Shown here one piece after another: positions 48,193-59,426 of a DNA stretch of 64,000 nucleotides (position 1 is the first letter of the stretch; every line of letters begins with the position of its first letter). This stretch comes from Silanimonas lenta DSM 16282 (GTDB lineage: Bacteria > Pseudomonadota > Gammaproteobacteria > Xanthomonadales > Xanthomonadaceae). The translations under genes and the position numbers were made by a program. The notes under the pieces are model-generated. The model saw only the letters and a list, made by a program, of their open reading frames with translations. It was not told the origin of the DNA and searched no databases. The stretch lies in NCBI RefSeq assembly GCF_000429065.1, contig NZ_AUBD01000008.1, positions 186,001 to 250,000 on the forward strand. Direction: 5' to 3'.

Positions 48193-48828
48193 ATGGACGC
48201 CCTGCCCTACGACCCCCACCGCTTGGCCGATGCCGCCGGCAGCCTGATCACGAACTGCCGCGAGCTGGCGCAGCGGGGCCTGACCCCGGCCACCAGCAGC
48301 AATTTCTCGCTGCGGCTCGACGATCGCCACTGCGCCATCACCGTCTCCGGCCGCGACAAGGGCCGGCTGGTGCAGGACGACATCATGGTGGTGGATTTTG
48401 ACGGCCGCCCAGTGGGCACCGACAAGCGCCCCTCGGCCGAGACCCTGCTGCATACCCAGCTCTACCGCCGCTTCCCCGAGGTGGGCTGCATCCTGCACAC
48501 GCACTCGAAGGCCCAGACGGTCGCCTCGCGCCTGTTCGCGGCGCAGGGCCACATCACCTTCGAGGGCTACGAGCTGCAGAAGGCCTTCCGCGGCAACGAT
48601 ACCCACGAGGCGGCGGTGCGCGTGCCGGTGCTGCCCAACTCTCAGGACATGCCCGCCCTGGCCGCACGGGTGGAGGCCGAGCTGGACCGCGGCCCGCTCT
48701 GGGGCTACCTGATCGAGGGCCACGGCCTGTACGCCTGGGGCCGCGACATGGCCGAGGCGCGCCGCCACCTCGAGGCCTTCGAATTCCTCCTCGACTGCGA
48801 ACTCGAACTCCGGAGACTGCACGCATGA
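48193..48828 (+). CDS. mtnB: Methylthioribulose-1-phosphate dehydratase
   Basis: A 211-aa class II aldolase-fold enzyme of the methionine salvage pathway. Zinc ligands are seen in ILHTHSKA and the late [10 protein letters not shown]; substrate loop [12 protein letters not shown] and [10 protein letters not shown]. First gene of mtnBDC; its stop overlaps mtnD by 4 bp. Confidence 0.93.
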   Translation: MDALPYDPHRLADAAGSLITNCRELAQRGLTPATSSNFSLRLDDRHCAITVSGRDKGRLVQDDIMVVDFDGRPVGTDKRPSAETLLHTQLYRRFPEVGCILHTHSKAQTVASRLFAAQGHITFEGYELQKAFRGNDTHEAAVRVPVLPNSQDMPALAARVEAELDRGPLWGYLIEGHGLYAWGRDMAEARRHLEAFEFLLDCELELRRLHA

Positions 48829-49388
48829 GCCGCATCCGCATCTTCCAGGACGATGACCCGTCCACGCCGCTCGTCGAGACCCGCGAGCACGCCGCCATCG
48901 CCGCCGAGCTCGCCCGCATCGGCGTGCGCTTCGAGCGCTGGGAGGCGAACGCGCCGGTGGCCCCCGGCGCCTCACAGGAGGCGGTCATCGCCGCCTACCG
49001 CGCCGACATCGACCGGCTGATGGCCGAGGGCGGCTACCAGGCGGTCGACGTGATCAGCCTCACCCCCGACCACCCGCAGAAGGACGCGCTGCGCCAGAAA
49101 TTCCTCGACGAGCACACCCACAGCGAGGACGAGGTGCGCTTCTTCGTCGCCGGCTCCGGTCTGTTCACCCTGCACGTCGGCAGCAAGGTCTACGAGGTGC
49201 TGTGCGAGGCCGGCGACCTGATCGGCGTGCCCGACGGCACCACCCACTGGTTCGACATGGGGCCGGAGCCGTTCTTCGTCGCCATCCGCCTGTTCACCAA
49301 CGTCGAGGGCTGGGTGGCGAACTTCACCGGCAGCGACATCGCCAGACGCTTCCCGCGCTATGAGCGCGGACAGGCGCTGCCCGCATGA
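48825..49388 (+). CDS. mtnD: Acireductone dioxygenase
   Basis: A 187-aa cupin of the ARD family with the metal motif [13 protein letters not shown] (HxHxxxxE) and the second His in THWFDMG. Depending on Fe or Ni it yields the methionine precursor 2-oxo-4-methylthiobutanoate or an off-pathway product. Coupled at both ends by 4-bp overlaps. Confidence 0.95.
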   Translation: MSRIRIFQDDDPSTPLVETREHAAIAAELARIGVRFERWEANAPVAPGASQEAVIAAYRADIDRLMAEGGYQAVDVISLTPDHPQKDALRQKFLDEHTHSEDEVRFFVAGSGLFTLHVGSKVYEVLCEAGDLIGVPDGTTHWFDMGPEPFFVAIRLFTNVEGWVANFTGSDIARRFPRYERGQALPA

Positions 49389-50107
49389 GCGTGCCGCAGC
49401 CGCCGACGGTGGTGCTCACCGACATCGAGGGCACCACCAGCAGCATCGCCTTCGTCAAGGACGTGCTCTTCCCCTATGCCCGCGCCAACCTGCCGGGCTT
49501 CGTGGAAGCACGGCGCGAGGAACCGGAGATCCGCCGCTGGCTGGACGCGGTGGCGCTGGAGATCGGCCAGGCGCACCGCGACGACCGCGACGAGGCCGCG
49601 GTGCAGCAGCTCCTGGCCTGGATCGACGAGGACCGCAAGCACACCGCGCTCAAGGCCATCCAGGGCCAGCTCTGGCGCGAGGGCTACGCGCTCGGCGAGT
49701 ACAAGGCCCACGTCTACCCCGATGCGGTCGAGGCGCTGAAGCGCTGGAAGGCCGCCGGCCACGAGCTCTACGTCTATTCCTCGGGGTCGGTGGAAGCGCA
49801 GAAACTGTTCTTCGCCCACAGCGATGCTGGCGACCTCACGCCCCTGTTCTCGGGGCATTTCGACACCGAGATCGGCCCCAAGCGCGACGTGGCGAGCTAC
49901 CGTCACATCGCCGCCGATATCGGCGTGGCGCCCTCCCACCTCCTGTTCCTCTCCGACGTGGTGGAGGAACTGGATGCCGCCCGCGAGGCCGGGCTGCGTA
50001 CCGTGCTGGTGGACCGCCCGCAGGACTACCCGGTGCCGCGCGAGGCCGCGGCCAACGGCCACCGGCGGGTACGCGACTTCTCGGCCATCGACCCGGACGC
50101 TGCTTGA
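49385..50107 (+). CDS. mtnC: Enolase-phosphatase E1
   Basis: A 240-aa HAD-family enzyme converting 2,3-diketo-5-methylthiopentyl-1-phosphate to acireductone. HAD motif I is [12 protein letters not shown], motif [15 protein letters not shown], motif [17 protein letters not shown] and [13 protein letters not shown]. Upstream enzymes (MtnA, MtnP/MtnN) are not in the window. Confidence 0.95.
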   Translation: MSVPQPPTVVLTDIEGTTSSIAFVKDVLFPYARANLPGFVEARREEPEIRRWLDAVALEIGQAHRDDRDEAAVQQLLAWIDEDRKHTALKAIQGQLWREGYALGEYKAHVYPDAVEALKRWKAAGHELYVYSSGSVEAQKLFFAHSDAGDLTPLFSGHFDTEIGPKRDVASYRHIAADIGVAPSHLLFLSDVVEELDAAREAGLRTVLVDRPQDYPVPREAAANGHRRVRDFSAIDPDAA

Positions 50108-50114
50108 CGGCTTT

Positions 50115-51665
50115 TCACCGGAGCGCTGCCTCCTCGAGCCGGTAGCGGGTGGTCTGTCGCAACTCGCCGCGCCAGCGGTCGAACACCCGCACCTCGATGG
50201 CATGCTCGCCGGCCGGCAGGTCGGTGGGCAGGGCGCCGCGCCACAGATGCGGCGAGGGCGCGGCTTCCGGCGCCCGGTCGTAGGCGCGCAGGGCGTCCGC
50301 GGCATCGTCGGCGGCATTGATGGCGAGCAGGGCCGGGTCCGGGCGATCCACCCGCTGCATCGGCCGCCACTCGCCGCCGGCCACCCGGTACTCCACGCGG
50401 CTGCCGGCATCGCCCATCCAGACGTTCGCGTACACCGCGAAGCCCGGCCAGGCGCCGCGGCGCAGCACCCGCGGCGCATGCAGGGCGAAGGGCGGGTCGT
50501 CGGCATGGTCCACCGCATGCCAGCGCAGGGCATAGCCGCCACCGGGCTGCACGGTGAGGGTGGCGAAGCCCTTGGGCGTGCCATCGGCCATGCGCGAATC
50601 CGGCACGCCGCGGGCATCGGCGAGCCCGCTCCAGAAGGCGCCGCAGGCCGCCCCCACGTTGTACTCGTGCAGGGGCGATGCCCCGCGCCAGCCGGCTTCC
50701 TCTCCATGCCAGCGGTGCTGCTGCACATGGGTGTGACTGCTCAGCACCAGCACCGCCGGGTGGGCCTCGAGCAGGCGGAACAGGCGCTGGCGGTCGCCTT
50801 GGCGGAAGCTGTCGCGCCCGGGCGAGGCATCGGTGTCGAACAGCGGGATGTGCATGGCGAGCAGCAGCAGGGCATCGCGCGGCACCCGCGGCAGGTAGGC
50901 CTCGAGGAAGCGGAACTGGCGCTCGCGAAGCCCCCCCACATAGGCCGCCGGCTCGCCGCTGCCGGGCTGGTGGATGACGTTGTCGAGCACCACCACCGCG
51001 AGCCCCGGCGCCTCCCAGGCGAAGGTGTCGGGCCCGAACACGCGGCGGAAGCTGGCGAGCGAGGCCTCGTCGCTGCCGGCCCCGTGGTCGCGGTCGTGGT
51101 TGCCGCTCGCGGTGAGCCAGGGCGTGCCCATCCGCGCCGTGGCCGCCGCCATCGCCGGCAGCAGGGCGAGGTTGCCGTGCACGATGTCGCCCAGCGAAAG
51201 CCCGAGCCGGGCCCGCGGCAGGCGGCGCTCGGCCTCGACGATGGCGGTCTCGAACGACCTCAGGTCCTCGGCATTCTTCACCTGCGGGTCGCCGAACACG
51301 CGCAGCGCATAGGGCGGCGCGAAGGCCGCGGGGCGCAGGGCCACGGCCCAGTCCCCGGTGGGCGCATCGCGCCAGGTGTCGGGCAGGCCATCGCGGCGCA
51401 GCGGCGGCAGGTATCCGGCCGGCGGGATCACGAACACCGGGGCGTCGGCCGTGAGCGGCAGGCGGAAGCGGCCTCCAGCATCGGTCTCGACGAGGCGCTC
51501 GCCATCCGAGACCAGGACCCCCGGCAGCGAGGGCTCGCCGGCATCGTGGCGACCGTTGCCATCGAGATCGGAGAAGGCCCGGCCGGCCACCTCCGCGCCC
51601 CGGCCCGGCCCGGGAACGAAGGCCAGCGCGGCGGCCAGGGCCAGCATCGGGATCGAAACTCGCAT
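50115..51665 (-). CDS. Secreted calcineurin-like phosphoesterase (Metallophos_N/Metallophos/Metallophos_C)
   Basis: A 516-aa exported protein: signal peptide (to about residue 23), an SdrD_B-like beta domain (SDLDGNGRHDAGEPSLPGV), a metallophosphoesterase core (GDPQ, LSLGDIVHG, ASGNHDRDHG, AMHIPLFDTD, SSHTHVQQH) and a C-terminal beta domain. Metal ligands are nearly canonical, with GDPQ in place of GDxH, which may alter the first metal site. Substrate unknown. Confidence 0.85.
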   Translation of the reverse strand: MRVSIPMLALAAALAFVPGPGRGAEVAGRAFSDLDGNGRHDAGEPSLPGVLVSDGERLVETDAGGRFRLPLTADAPVFVIPPAGYLPPLRRDGLPDTWRDAPTGDWAVALRPAAFAPPYALRVFGDPQVKNAEDLRSFETAIVEAERRLPRARLGLSLGDIVHGNLALLPAMAAATARMGTPWLTASGNHDRDHGAGSDEASLASFRRVFGPDTFAWEAPGLAVVVLDNVIHQPGSGEPAAYVGGLRERQFRFLEAYLPRVPRDALLLLAMHIPLFDTDASPGRDSFRQGDRQRLFRLLEAHPAVLVLSSHTHVQQHRWHGEEAGWRGASPLHEYNVGAACGAFWSGLADARGVPDSRMADGTPKGFATLTVQPGGGYALRWHAVDHADDPPFALHAPRVLRRGAWPGFAVYANVWMGDAGSRVEYRVAGGEWRPMQRVDRPDPALLAINAADDAADALRAYDRAPEAAPSPHLWRGALPTDLPAGEHAIEVRVFDRWRGELRQTTRYRLEEAALR

Positions 51666-51712
51666 GGACGCCCCGGAACTCACGGAAAGCGCGAGCCTAC
51701 GGAGCCGCCCAC

Positions 51713-51733
51713 GCCGGCCGCAAGCCGGCCGGC
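51713..51733 (-). terminator. Weak hairpin after hisI
   Basis: GCCGGCC / GGCCGGC with a 7-base loop, 9 bp past the hisI stop on the minus strand. No T-run; may end the his operon with help from Rho, or be incidental. Confidence 0.3.
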
Positions 51734-51741
51734 ACCGGCAT

Positions 51742-52359
51742 TCAGTCGCTCACGCGCTGCTTGGCCAGCCGGCGTTTCTCCAGCACCCGCCCCACCTCGG
51801 CCAGCGAGAGGCCGCGGGCCTGCAGCCCGACCAGGGTGTGGAAGAACAGGTCGGCCACCTCGCCGAGCAGGGCCTCGTCGGCCTCGGCGAGCAGGGCCAG
51901 CGCGGTTTCCACGCCCTCCTCGCCGATCTTCTGGGCGATGCGCTTCGGGCCCGCCTCGAACAGGGTGGTGGTGTAGCTGCCCTGGGGGCGCTCGCGGGCG
52001 CGCTGGGCGACGATGGCCTCGAGCTCGCCGAGCACGCTGCCCGGCGCCTGCGCAAAGCAGCTCGTGCGCTTCAGGTGGCAGGTGGGGCCGTGGGGGATGG
52101 CCTGCACCAGCAGGGCATCGCCATCGCAGTCGGTCTCGATCGCGACCAGCTCGAGCACGTCGCCCGAGCGCTCGCCCTTCATCCACAGCCGGCCCTTGCT
52201 GCGGCTGAAGAAAGTGACGCGGCCCTGCGCCAGCGTGGCCTCCAGCGCGGCGCGGTCCATGTAGCCCAGCATCAGCACGCGGTGACTGCGCGCGTCCTGC
52301 ACGATGGCCGGCAAGAGGCCGCCCTGCTTGGCGAAGTCGAGGGATTCCAGGTCAATCAT
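51742..52359 (-). CDS. hisI: Bifunctional phosphoribosyl-AMP cyclohydrolase / phosphoribosyl-ATP pyrophosphatase
   Basis: A 205-aa HisI-HisE fusion for steps 2 and 3 of histidine synthesis. The cyclohydrolase half has [29 protein letters not shown] and the Zn cysteines DCDGDAL and [12 protein letters not shown]; the pyrophosphatase half has [14 protein letters not shown]. It overlaps hisF by 8 bp. Confidence 0.96.
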   Translation of the reverse strand: MIDLESLDFAKQGGLLPAIVQDARSHRVLMLGYMDRAALEATLAQGRVTFFSRSKGRLWMKGERSGDVLELVAIETDCDGDALLVQAIPHGPTCHLKRTSCFAQAPGSVLGELEAIVAQRARERPQGSYTTTLFEAGPKRIAQKIGEEGVETALALLAEADEALLGEVADLFFHTLVGLQARGLSLAEVGRVLEKRRLAKQRVSD

Positions 52360-53125
52360 CGCGCACCTCGATGCCGGCCTCGCGCAGCCGGCGCTTGAGT
52401 TCGGGAATGGGCACGGTGCCCGAGTGGAAGACCGAGGCGGCGAGCGCCGCATCGACATCGGCCCTCTGGAACACCTCGGTGAAATGGTCGATGGCCCCGG
52501 CCCCGCCGGAGGCCACCAGGGGCACCGGGCAGACGGCGCGCACCGCGGCGAGCTGGCCGATGTCGTAGCCCTCGCGGGCGCCATCGCTGCCCATGCAGTT
52601 GAGCACGATCTCGCCGGCGCCGCGGGACACCGCCTCGGCCACCCAGTCGAGGGTGCGCCGCGGCAGCGCCCGGGTGCGCTCGGGATCGCCGGTGTACTGC
52701 CGCACCCGCCACTCGCCATCGGCATCGCGCAGCGAATCCACGCCCACCACCACGCACTGCACGCCGAAGGCAGCCGCCAGTTCGTCGACCAGGGCCGGGC
52801 GCTCCAGCGCCGGCGAGTTCACCGAGACCTTGTCGGCCCCGGCCTCCAGCACCCGCGCCGCATCGGCCACCGAACGGATGCCGCCGGCCACGCAGAAAGG
52901 GATGTCGATCAGCCGCGCCACCCGCTCCACCCAGCCGCGATCGACCGGGCGACCCTCGGGGCTGGCGGTGATGTCGTAGAACACCAGTTCGTCGGCCCCC
53001 TCGTCGCGGTAGCGCAGGGCCAGGGCCTCGATCTCGCCCATCACCACGTGGTCGCGGAAGCACACGCCCTTCACCACCCGGCCCTCGCGCACGTCGAGGC
53101 AGGGAATGATCCGGCGGCTCAGCAC
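52352..53125 (-). CDS. hisF: Imidazole glycerol phosphate synthase cyclase subunit
   Basis: A 257-aa beta/alpha barrel ([19 protein letters not shown]; catalytic Asp11 and the second Asp in [13 protein letters not shown]). Works with HisH. The GTG at 53125 is the only start giving the standard N-terminus, and it overlaps hisA by 7 bp. Confidence 0.96.
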   Translation of the reverse strand: MLSRRIIPCLDVREGRVVKGVCFRDHVVMGEIEALALRYRDEGADELVFYDITASPEGRPVDRGWVERVARLIDIPFCVAGGIRSVADAARVLEAGADKVSVNSPALERPALVDELAAAFGVQCVVVGVDSLRDADGEWRVRQYTGDPERTRALPRRTLDWVAEAVSRGAGEIVLNCMGSDGAREGYDIGQLAAVRAVCPVPLVASGGAGAIDHFTEVFQRADVDAALAASVFHSGTVPIPELKRRLREAGIEVRDD

Positions 53126-53874
53126 GGCAGCGGCTCCGCGGCGGCCTCGAGGGCGGCGGAAAGCGTGAAACGCCCTTCCAGCAGGGCCTTGCCCAGCACC
53201 ACGCCACGGGCGCCGGCGGCACGGGCGCCACGCACATCGGCGAGCCCGGCGACACCGCCCGAGGCCTGCACCGCCACGCCGGGGAAGCGCCGGGCGATGG
53301 CGGCATAGAGCTCGAGGTTGAGCCCGGCGAGCATGCCGTCGCGGGCGATGTCGGTGCACAGCAGGTGCTGCAGGCCGGCCTCGGCATAGCGGCCGAGCAG
53401 GTCGAAGAGGGCGAAGCCCGAGGCCTCGGTCCAGCCCTGCACCGGCAGGCGGAACACGCCCTCGGCATCGGCCCGGGCATCGAGGGCGATGGCGATGCGG
53501 TCGGGGCCGAAGCGCTGCAGCCAGCCGATCACGCGGTTGGGCTGGCGCACCGCCAGGGTGCCCACCACCACCCGCGAGGCCCCCGCGGCCAGCACGGCCT
53601 CGACATCGGCCTCCTCGCGGATGCCGCCGCCGCTCTGCACCTTGAGTCTGGTCTCGCGGCCGATGGCGGCGAGCAGGGGCGCCAGGGTGTAGCCGCCGGC
53701 GCGGGCGGCATCGAGATCGACGAGGTGCAGCCACTCGGCCCCGGCCTCGGCATAACGGCGGGCCAGGGCCAGCGGCTCTTCCGGGTAGCGGGTCTCGGCG
53801 GCGTAGTCGCCCTGGCGCAGGCGCACCACGCGGCCCTCGCGCACATCGATGGCGGGATAGCAGATCAGGCCCAT
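53119..53874 (-). CDS. hisA: Phosphoribosylformimino-5-aminoimidazole carboxamide ribotide isomerase
   Basis: A 251-aa HisA barrel: [46 protein letters not shown] and the general-acid region [13 protein letters not shown]. Fourth step of the pathway. It follows hisH by 10 bp. Confidence 0.96.
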   Translation of the reverse strand: MGLICYPAIDVREGRVVRLRQGDYAAETRYPEEPLALARRYAEAGAEWLHLVDLDAARAGGYTLAPLLAAIGRETRLKVQSGGGIREEADVEAVLAAGASRVVVGTLAVRQPNRVIGWLQRFGPDRIAIALDARADAEGVFRLPVQGWTEASGFALFDLLGRYAEAGLQHLLCTDIARDGMLAGLNLELYAAIARRFPGVAVQASGGVAGLADVRGARAAGARGVVLGKALLEGRFTLSAALEAAAEPLPC

Positions 53875-53884
53875 GGCCTCGGCC

Positions 53885-54502
53885 TCACAGGGAAAGGAAG
53901 TTGGCGAGCAGGCGCGCGCCGACGGCGGCGGAACGCTCGGGATGGCATTGCGCCCCCATCACCCGGCCGCGGGCGGCGATGGCGACGAAGGGCTGGCCGT
54001 GGTGGCAGGTGGCAAGGGCATCGGCGCTCCCGCGCACGGCGAAGCTGTGCACGAAGTAGGCGCGGCGCCCGTCGAGGCCCTGCACCAGCGGATGCCCCGC
54101 CGCCGCGGGGGCCACGTCCAGCCGGTTCCAGCCCATGTGCGGCACGCGGATGCCCGGGGCCTCGGGCAGGCGCTCCACCCGGCCGGGCAGCAGGCCGAGG
54201 CAGTCCACCCCGCCCTCCGCCGACTGCTCGAACAACAGCTGCATGCCGACGCAGATGCCGAGCAGGGGCTGGCTGAGCGTGGGGATCAGCCGGTCCAGCC
54301 CGTTCTCGCGCAGGCGCTGCATGGCCGGCCCGGCGGCCCCTACCCCCGGCAGCACCACATGGGTGGCGGCGCGGATGCGCGCCGCATCACTGCTCACCGG
54401 GGCCTCGATGCCGAGCCGGGCGAAGGCCGCCTGCACCGAGCCCAGGTTGTTGCCGCCGGAATCCAGCAGCACCAGGCGGATGCGCGCAGGATCGAGGCTC
54501 AC
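53885..54502 (-). CDS. hisH: Imidazole glycerol phosphate synthase glutaminase subunit
   Basis: A 205-aa class I glutamine amidotransferase with the nucleophile Cys in [12 protein letters not shown], the oxyanion [11 protein letters not shown] and the His-Glu pair in [12 protein letters not shown] start at 54502, overlapping the hisB stop by 4 bp. Confidence 0.96.
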   Translation of the reverse strand: MSLDPARIRLVLLDSGGNNLGSVQAAFARLGIEAPVSSDAARIRAATHVVLPGVGAAGPAMQRLRENGLDRLIPTLSQPLLGICVGMQLLFEQSAEGGVDCLGLLPGRVERLPEAPGIRVPHMGWNRLDVAPAAAGHPLVQGLDGRRAYFVHSFAVRGSADALATCHHGQPFVAIAARGRVMGAQCHPERSAAVGARLLANFLSL

Positions 54503-55563
54503 AGCACGCCCTTGGTGCTGGGAAGCTGGCTGCCCTCGCGGCGCAGGGCCTCGCGCAGGGCGCGGGCCGCTGCCTTGAAGCAGGCTTCCACCATGTGATG
54601 GGTGTTCTCGCCCTTCACCGAGAGGTGCAGGCCGAGGCCGGCGGTCTCGCAGAGCGAGCGGAAGAAATGCGGCACGAGCTCGGTGGCGAGCCCGCCCACC
54701 TCGGGGCGCGGGAACTGGCCCTCGAAGACGAAGCAGGGGCGGCCGGAGACATCCAGCGCCGCCGAGGCCAGGCTCTCGTCCATCGGCAGGGTGAAGCCAT
54801 AGCGGGCGATGCCACGCTTGTCGCCGAGCGCCTGCCGCAGGGCCTGGCCGATCGCCAGCGCGCAATCCTCCACCGTGTGGTGCTCGTCCACGTGCAGGTC
54901 GCCGGCGCAGCGCACGGCCAGCGAGAAGCCGCCGTGCTTGCCGAGCTGCTCCAGCATGTGGTCGAAGAAGCCATGGCCGGTGGCGATGGCCGGCTCGGCG
55001 GCGCGGTCGAGGTCGAGGTCGACCACGATCCGGGTTTCCTTCGTGCTGCGCTCGACGCGGGCGGTGCGCGGCGAGGCGGTGAGCGCATGGGCGATGCCCG
55101 CCCAGTCGTAGTGCCCGGCCTTCAGGCGGAAGCCGCGCACGCCGAGATTGGCGGCGAACTGCATGTCGGTCTCGCGGTCGCCCACCATGGCGCTGCCCTC
55201 GAGGTCGATGCCGCGGTCGCGCAGGTAGTGCATCACGAGGCCGATGCCCGGCTTGCGGGTGGGCTTACCCTCGTGGGCGAAGCTCTCGTCGATCAGCACC
55301 TCGCGGAAGCGGATGCCCTGCGATTCGAGGATCTGCAGCAGCAGGCGCTGCGGGCCTTCGAAGGCCTCGCGCGGGAAGGAGGGCGTGCCGAGGCCGTCCT
55401 GGTTGCTCACCATCACGAACTGAAAGCCGGCATCGCGCAGGCGCTGCAGGGCGGCGATGCAGCCCGGCACCAGGCGGAACTTCTCGAAGGCGTCGATCTG
55501 CTCGTCGGCGGGCTCCTCGATCAGCACGCCGTCGCGGTCGATGAACAGGATCTTCTGGCTCAT
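54499..55563 (-). CDS. hisB: Bifunctional histidinol-phosphatase / imidazoleglycerol-phosphate dehydratase
   Basis: A 354-aa fusion of an N-terminal HAD phosphatase ([32 protein letters not shown]) and a C-terminal dehydratase ([47 protein letters not shown] with the metal histidines). This is the enterobacterial/xanthomonad type of HisB. Start overlaps hisC by ATGA. Confidence 0.97.
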   Translation of the reverse strand: MSQKILFIDRDGVLIEEPADEQIDAFEKFRLVPGCIAALQRLRDAGFQFVMVSNQDGLGTPSFPREAFEGPQRLLLQILESQGIRFREVLIDESFAHEGKPTRKPGIGLVMHYLRDRGIDLEGSAMVGDRETDMQFAANLGVRGFRLKAGHYDWAGIAHALTASPRTARVERSTKETRIVVDLDLDRAAEPAIATGHGFFDHMLEQLGKHGGFSLAVRCAGDLHVDEHHTVEDCALAIGQALRQALGDKRGIARYGFTLPMDESLASAALDVSGRPCFVFEGQFPRPEVGGLATELVPHFFRSLCETAGLGLHLSVKGENTHHMVEACFKAAARALREALRREGSQLPSTKGVL

Positions 55564-56657
55564 GGGGAATCGACTCCGGGCAGGGCGGCGAGCGCGGCCA
55601 GCAGGGCCTCGTTCTCCTCCGGGCTGCCGATGGTGAGACGCAGGGCATCGTGCAGGCCGGGCTGGGCGCGCTGGTCGCGCACCACCACCCCGGCCGCGAG
55701 CAGGGCGCGGAAGGCCGCCTCGGCATCGGCGAAGCGCACGAGGAGGTAGTTGGCATCCGAGGCATAGACCCGGCGCACGGCGGGTAGCGCCGCGAGCGCC
55801 GCGGCGACACGCTCGCGCTCGGCGACGATGCGGCCGGCGCGGCGCTTCGCCTCGTCCGCCGCCGCGGGCGAGACCGCCTCGAGGGCCAGGGCCACCGCCG
55901 GAGCCGCCAGCGGATAGGGCGGCGCGATCGCCGAGAGCACCCGCACCAGGGCCGGGTCGGCCAGGGTGATGCCGAGCCGCGCCCCGGCGAGGGCATAGGC
56001 CTTCGAGAGCGTGCGCAGCACCACGAGGTTCGTAAAGCGTCCGAGCAGGGCGATGGCGCTGGGCTGCGTGCTGTACTCGGCATAGGCCTCGTCCACCACC
56101 AGCACCGCGCGGCCGGCAAGGCCGACGAGCAGGCGCTCGATCGCCGCCAGCGGCAGGGCGCTGCCGGTGGGGTTGGCGGGCGAGCAGGCATGGATGAGCT
56201 TCACCGGCGCCTTCGCCACCGAGAGTTCCACTGCCCGCAGCACCGCCTCGACATCGAAGCGGAAAACCCCGCCCTCGTCCACCAGCGGCACTTCCACCAG
56301 CGGCGCGCCCTGCACCCGCGCCGAGACCGCGTACATGCCGAACACCGGCGGCGTCACCAGCACCGCCTCGCGCTCGGCGCGGCACAGCGCACGGGTCAGC
56401 AGGTCGATGCCCTCGTCGCTGCCGCGGGTCATCAGCAGGGCCTCCGGCGCCACACCGTAGAGGGCCGCCAGCCGCGCCCGCAGGGCGGCGGGCTGCGGCT
56501 CGGGGTAGCGGTTGAGGCCCAGACCCGGATCGGCCGGCGAGGGCCAGGGGCTCTCGTTGGCATTGAGCCAGATGCGGCCGGTCAGGCCGGTCTTGCGCGC
56601 CGAGCCGTAGCCGCCGAAGCCGCGCAGGTCGGCGCGCACGAGATCGAGCACGTTCAT
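55560..56657 (-). CDS. hisC: Histidinol-phosphate aminotransferase
   Basis: A 365-aa class I/II PLP aminotransferase ([51 protein letters not shown], and the PLP Lys in [15 protein letters not shown]). Overlaps hisD by ATGA. Confidence 0.96.
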   Translation of the reverse strand: MNVLDLVRADLRGFGGYGSARKTGLTGRIWLNANESPWPSPADPGLGLNRYPEPQPAALRARLAALYGVAPEALLMTRGSDEGIDLLTRALCRAEREAVLVTPPVFGMYAVSARVQGAPLVEVPLVDEGGVFRFDVEAVLRAVELSVAKAPVKLIHACSPANPTGSALPLAAIERLLVGLAGRAVLVVDEAYAEYSTQPSAIALLGRFTNLVVLRTLSKAYALAGARLGITLADPALVRVLSAIAPPYPLAAPAVALALEAVSPAAADEAKRRAGRIVAERERVAAALAALPAVRRVYASDANYLLVRFADAEAAFRALLAAGVVVRDQRAQPGLHDALRLTIGSPEENEALLAALAALPGVDSP

Positions 56658-57952
56658 GCCGCCCCCTCGAGCCGCTGCACCACGGCCTGGGCATGCGCCT
56701 CGAGCGATTCGGCGCGGGCCAGGGTGATGGCACAGGGGCCGATCGCGGCAAGGCCCTCGCGGCTCACCTGCTGCACGCTGATGCTGCGCTGGAAGCTCGC
56801 CACCGAGACCCCGCTCCAGGCCCGCGCCGCGCCGCCGGTGGGCAGCACGTGGTTGGTGCCCGAGCAGTAGTCGCCGAGCGACTCCGGGGCGTAGTCGCCA
56901 AGGAAGATCGAACCGGCGCAGGTGATGTGCCCGAGCCAGGCGCGCGGCTCGCGCACCTGCACGATCAGGTGCTCGGGGCCGTAGCGGTTGCTGAGCGCGA
57001 AGGCCTCCTCGAGGCTGGGCACCACGATCAGCCGGGCGAAGGCCAGCGCCTGCGTGGCGATGGCCTCGCGCGGCAGGCGGGCGAGCTGGGCCAGCACCTC
57101 GGCCTCCACCGCGGCGGCCAGGCTCGGGCTGTCGGTCACCAGCAGCACCTGCGAATCCGGCCCGTGCTCGGCCTGCGCCAGGAGGTCGGCGGCGATGAAG
57201 GGCGGGCTGGCCCCAGCATCGGCCACCACCAGCACCTCGGAGGGACCGGCGGGCATGTCGATGGCCGGGCCGTCGGGAAGCGCCGAGACCGCCGACTTCG
57301 CCAAGGTCACCCAGGGATTGCCGGGGCCGAAGAGCTTGTCGCAGCGCGGCACGCTTTCGGTGCCGAAGGCCATGGCGGCAATGGCCTGCGCCCCGCCCAG
57401 GGTGAAGACCCGGCGGATGCCGCAGAGCCTCGCCGCCACCAGCACCGAAGGATCGGCGCTGCCGTCGGGCCGCGGCGGGGTGCACAGCACCACCTCGCGG
57501 CAGCCGGCGATCATGGCCGGCACACCGAGCATCAGGGCCGTGGACGGCAGGGGCGCGCTGCCGGCCGGCACGTACAGGCCCACGGTGTCGATGGCCCGCA
57601 GTACCCGGCCACAGCGCACGCCGGGGGCGGTCTCGATCTCGAACTCGCCGGGCGCCCCGGCGCGGTGCCAGGCCTCGAGCCGCTCCCTGGCCTCCTGCAT
57701 CGCCGCCTTCAGCGCCGGGTCGAGCGCCCGCTCTGCCGCCTCGAAGGCCGCCTCGTCGACCTCGAGGGCGGCGAGTTCCACGCCATCGAAGCGGCGGGTC
57801 AGGGCGCGCAGGGCGCCATCGCCATCGGCGCGCACCTGGGCAAGGATGCGCTGCACGGCAGCGATGCGCTCCTCGCTGGCGGTGGCGGGCGGGCGGGCCA
57901 GCGCGGCGGCGCGCTCGGCCTCGGTGAGTCGGGTCCAGTCCAGGCGTTGCAT
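56654..57952 (-). CDS. hisD: Histidinol dehydrogenase
   Basis: A 432-aa zinc enzyme for the last two steps of the pathway. Signatures: [15 protein letters not shown], the Zn site residues in [36 protein letters not shown] and the late Asp/His region. Of two ATGs 6 bp apart, 57952 has GAGG at proper distance. Confidence 0.97.
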   Translation of the reverse strand: MQRLDWTRLTEAERAAALARPPATASEERIAAVQRILAQVRADGDGALRALTRRFDGVELAALEVDEAAFEAAERALDPALKAAMQEARERLEAWHRAGAPGEFEIETAPGVRCGRVLRAIDTVGLYVPAGSAPLPSTALMLGVPAMIAGCREVVLCTPPRPDGSADPSVLVAARLCGIRRVFTLGGAQAIAAMAFGTESVPRCDKLFGPGNPWVTLAKSAVSALPDGPAIDMPAGPSEVLVVADAGASPPFIAADLLAQAEHGPDSQVLLVTDSPSLAAAVEAEVLAQLARLPREAIATQALAFARLIVVPSLEEAFALSNRYGPEHLIVQVREPRAWLGHITCAGSIFLGDYAPESLGDYCSGTNHVLPTGGAARAWSGVSVASFQRSISVQQVSREGLAAIGPCAITLARAESLEAHAQAVVQRLEGAA

Positions 57953-57960
57953 GGGCATCC

Positions 57961-58860
57961 TCAGGCCAGCATCTGCTCGACCGGCAGCACCATCAGGGCG
58001 CGGGCGCCGGCCTTCTTCATGTCCTCCAGGCGCTGCCAGGTCACCGCCGTGCGGCACAGGGCCTGCACCGCCACGCGGTCGGCCGAGCCGTCCACCGGGG
58101 TGACGATGGGCGCATCGGCATCGGGCAGCAGCTTCAGCAGGCCCTCGAGCGCGCCGCGCTCGGCCTGCAGCAGCAGCAGCTTGGCCGCCTTCACCGAGAG
58201 CACGCCGTCGAGCCGTCGCAGCAGCAGGTCGGCGAGGGCCTGGCGCTCGTCGTTGAAGGCCCTGGAGGGTCCGGCCAGCACCGCCTCGCTCTCCAGCACC
58301 ACCGCCACTTCCTTGAGCTGGTTGGCCGCCAGCGTGCCACCGGTGGAGACGAGATCGCAGATGGTCTCGGCCTTGCCCAGCCGCGGCGCGATCTCCACCG
58401 AGCCGGAGAGCAGCACCGGCTCGGCCTCCACGCCCTCGTCGCGCAGCCACTTCGCGAGCAGCGCAGGATAGCTGGTGGCGCAGCGCAGGCCGGAAAGCCG
58501 CTGCGGGCCCGGCCAGTCCCAGTCCTGTGGCACCGCCACCGAAAGCCGGCAGCGGCCGAAGCCGAGCCGGCGCAACACGGTGAAGGCCTCGCCCTCGCCC
58601 CTCGCGCGGCGCTCGCAGTCCTGCTCGGCCAGCACGTTGAGGCCGACGATGCCGAGGTCGCACACCCCTTCGGCGATCAGGCCGGGGATGTCGTCGTCGC
58701 GCACCAGCAAGAGGTCGATGGGCAGCGACTCGCCATAGCAGAACAGGCGGTCGCGGCTCTCGCGGAAGCTCAGTCCGGCACGCGCGAGCAGGTCGCGGGC
58801 GGGCTCGGACAGGCGTCCGGATTTCTGGATGGCGATACGCAGGCGGTCGTGCGTCCGCAT
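57961..58860 (-). CDS. hisG: ATP phosphoribosyltransferase, long form
   Basis: A 299-aa long-form HisG with the C-terminal ACT-like regulatory domain, so direct feedback inhibition by histidine and no need for HisZ are expected. Motifs: [32 protein letters not shown], and the PRPP loop [25 protein letters not shown] lies 8 bases before the ATG. Confidence 0.96.
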   Translation of the reverse strand: MRTHDRLRIAIQKSGRLSEPARDLLARAGLSFRESRDRLFCYGESLPIDLLLVRDDDIPGLIAEGVCDLGIVGLNVLAEQDCERRARGEGEAFTVLRRLGFGRCRLSVAVPQDWDWPGPQRLSGLRCATSYPALLAKWLRDEGVEAEPVLLSGSVEIAPRLGKAETICDLVSTGGTLAANQLKEVAVVLESEAVLAGPSRAFNDERQALADLLLRRLDGVLSVKAAKLLLLQAERGALEGLLKLLPDADAPIVTPVDGSADRVAVQALCRTAVTWQRLEDMKKAGARALMVLPVEQMLA

Positions 58861-58894
58861 GGTGCGGGCTCCGTGGGAAAGCAGACGGGAAGGA

Positions 58895-59308
58895 TCAGTG
58901 GGTGTCGCCGGGGCCGTGGATAGCCGGCGCCACGGCCTCGGCCTGCGGCGCGGCCAGCGCCGCTCCGGGCGCCAGATGCCCCAGGCGCTCGGCGGCCACG
59001 CGGTAACCGCCGGCGCCAAGGGCGAGGCAGCGCGCCACGCGGCCGATGGTGGTCACGCTCACCCCGGTGCGCTCGTGGATCTCGCGGTAGGCACGCCCGT
59101 CGGCAAGCTCCGGCACCACGGCCCAGCGGTCGGCCATGGCCTCGAGCTCAGCCGGGGTGCACAGGTCGATCAGGAAGCGGCGGAACTCCTCCGGGCCACG
59201 CAGGCTGGCAAGGGCCGCCACCAGCCCCTCGAGACGCGAGGCCACCCCCGGCGCCAGCGGTACCGGGGCATCGGCAAGGGCGGAATCGGGCAGGGTCCGG
59301 CGCTTCAT
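58895..59308 (-). CDS. hisR: TrpR/YerC-YecD family regulator of the his operon
   Basis: A 137-aa Trp-repressor-like DNA-binding protein. Family core: [25 protein letters not shown] followed by the helix-turn-helix [25 protein letters not shown]. It carries N- and C-terminal extensions (Pro/Ala-rich) beyond the usual 100 residues. It lies 34 bp upstream of hisG on the same strand, so it is probably the first gene of the operon and represses it with histidine as co-repressor. Such a TrpR-like his regulator has been proposed by comparative genomics; activity here is inferred. Confidence 0.85.
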   Translation of the reverse strand: MKRRTLPDSALADAPVPLAPGVASRLEGLVAALASLRGPEEFRRFLIDLCTPAELEAMADRWAVVPELADGRAYREIHERTGVSVTTIGRVARCLALGAGGYRVAAERLGHLAPGAALAAPQAEAVAPAIHGPGDTH

Positions 59309-59316
59309 GGCGAATA

Positions 59317-59340
59317 AATGTAATAGCGCGCTATTACATT
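59317..59340 (-). promoter_or_regulatory. 24-bp perfect palindrome, probable HisR operator
   Basis: AATGTAATAGCG and its exact reverse complement meet without a spacer, ending 8 bp before the hisR ATG. A TTGACC -35 (minus, 59346-59341) and a TACATT -10 (59322-59317) at 18-bp spacing place the palindrome over the spacer and -10, so binding would block the promoter. Confidence 0.85.
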
Positions 59341-59426
59341 GGTCAAGCCGGGGCTTGCCGGGGTCTCGACCGCGTCACGGGGATGGTTCAGGCTGGGCCT
59401 GGCCGGAGCCCATGAGAGGAGCCCGC

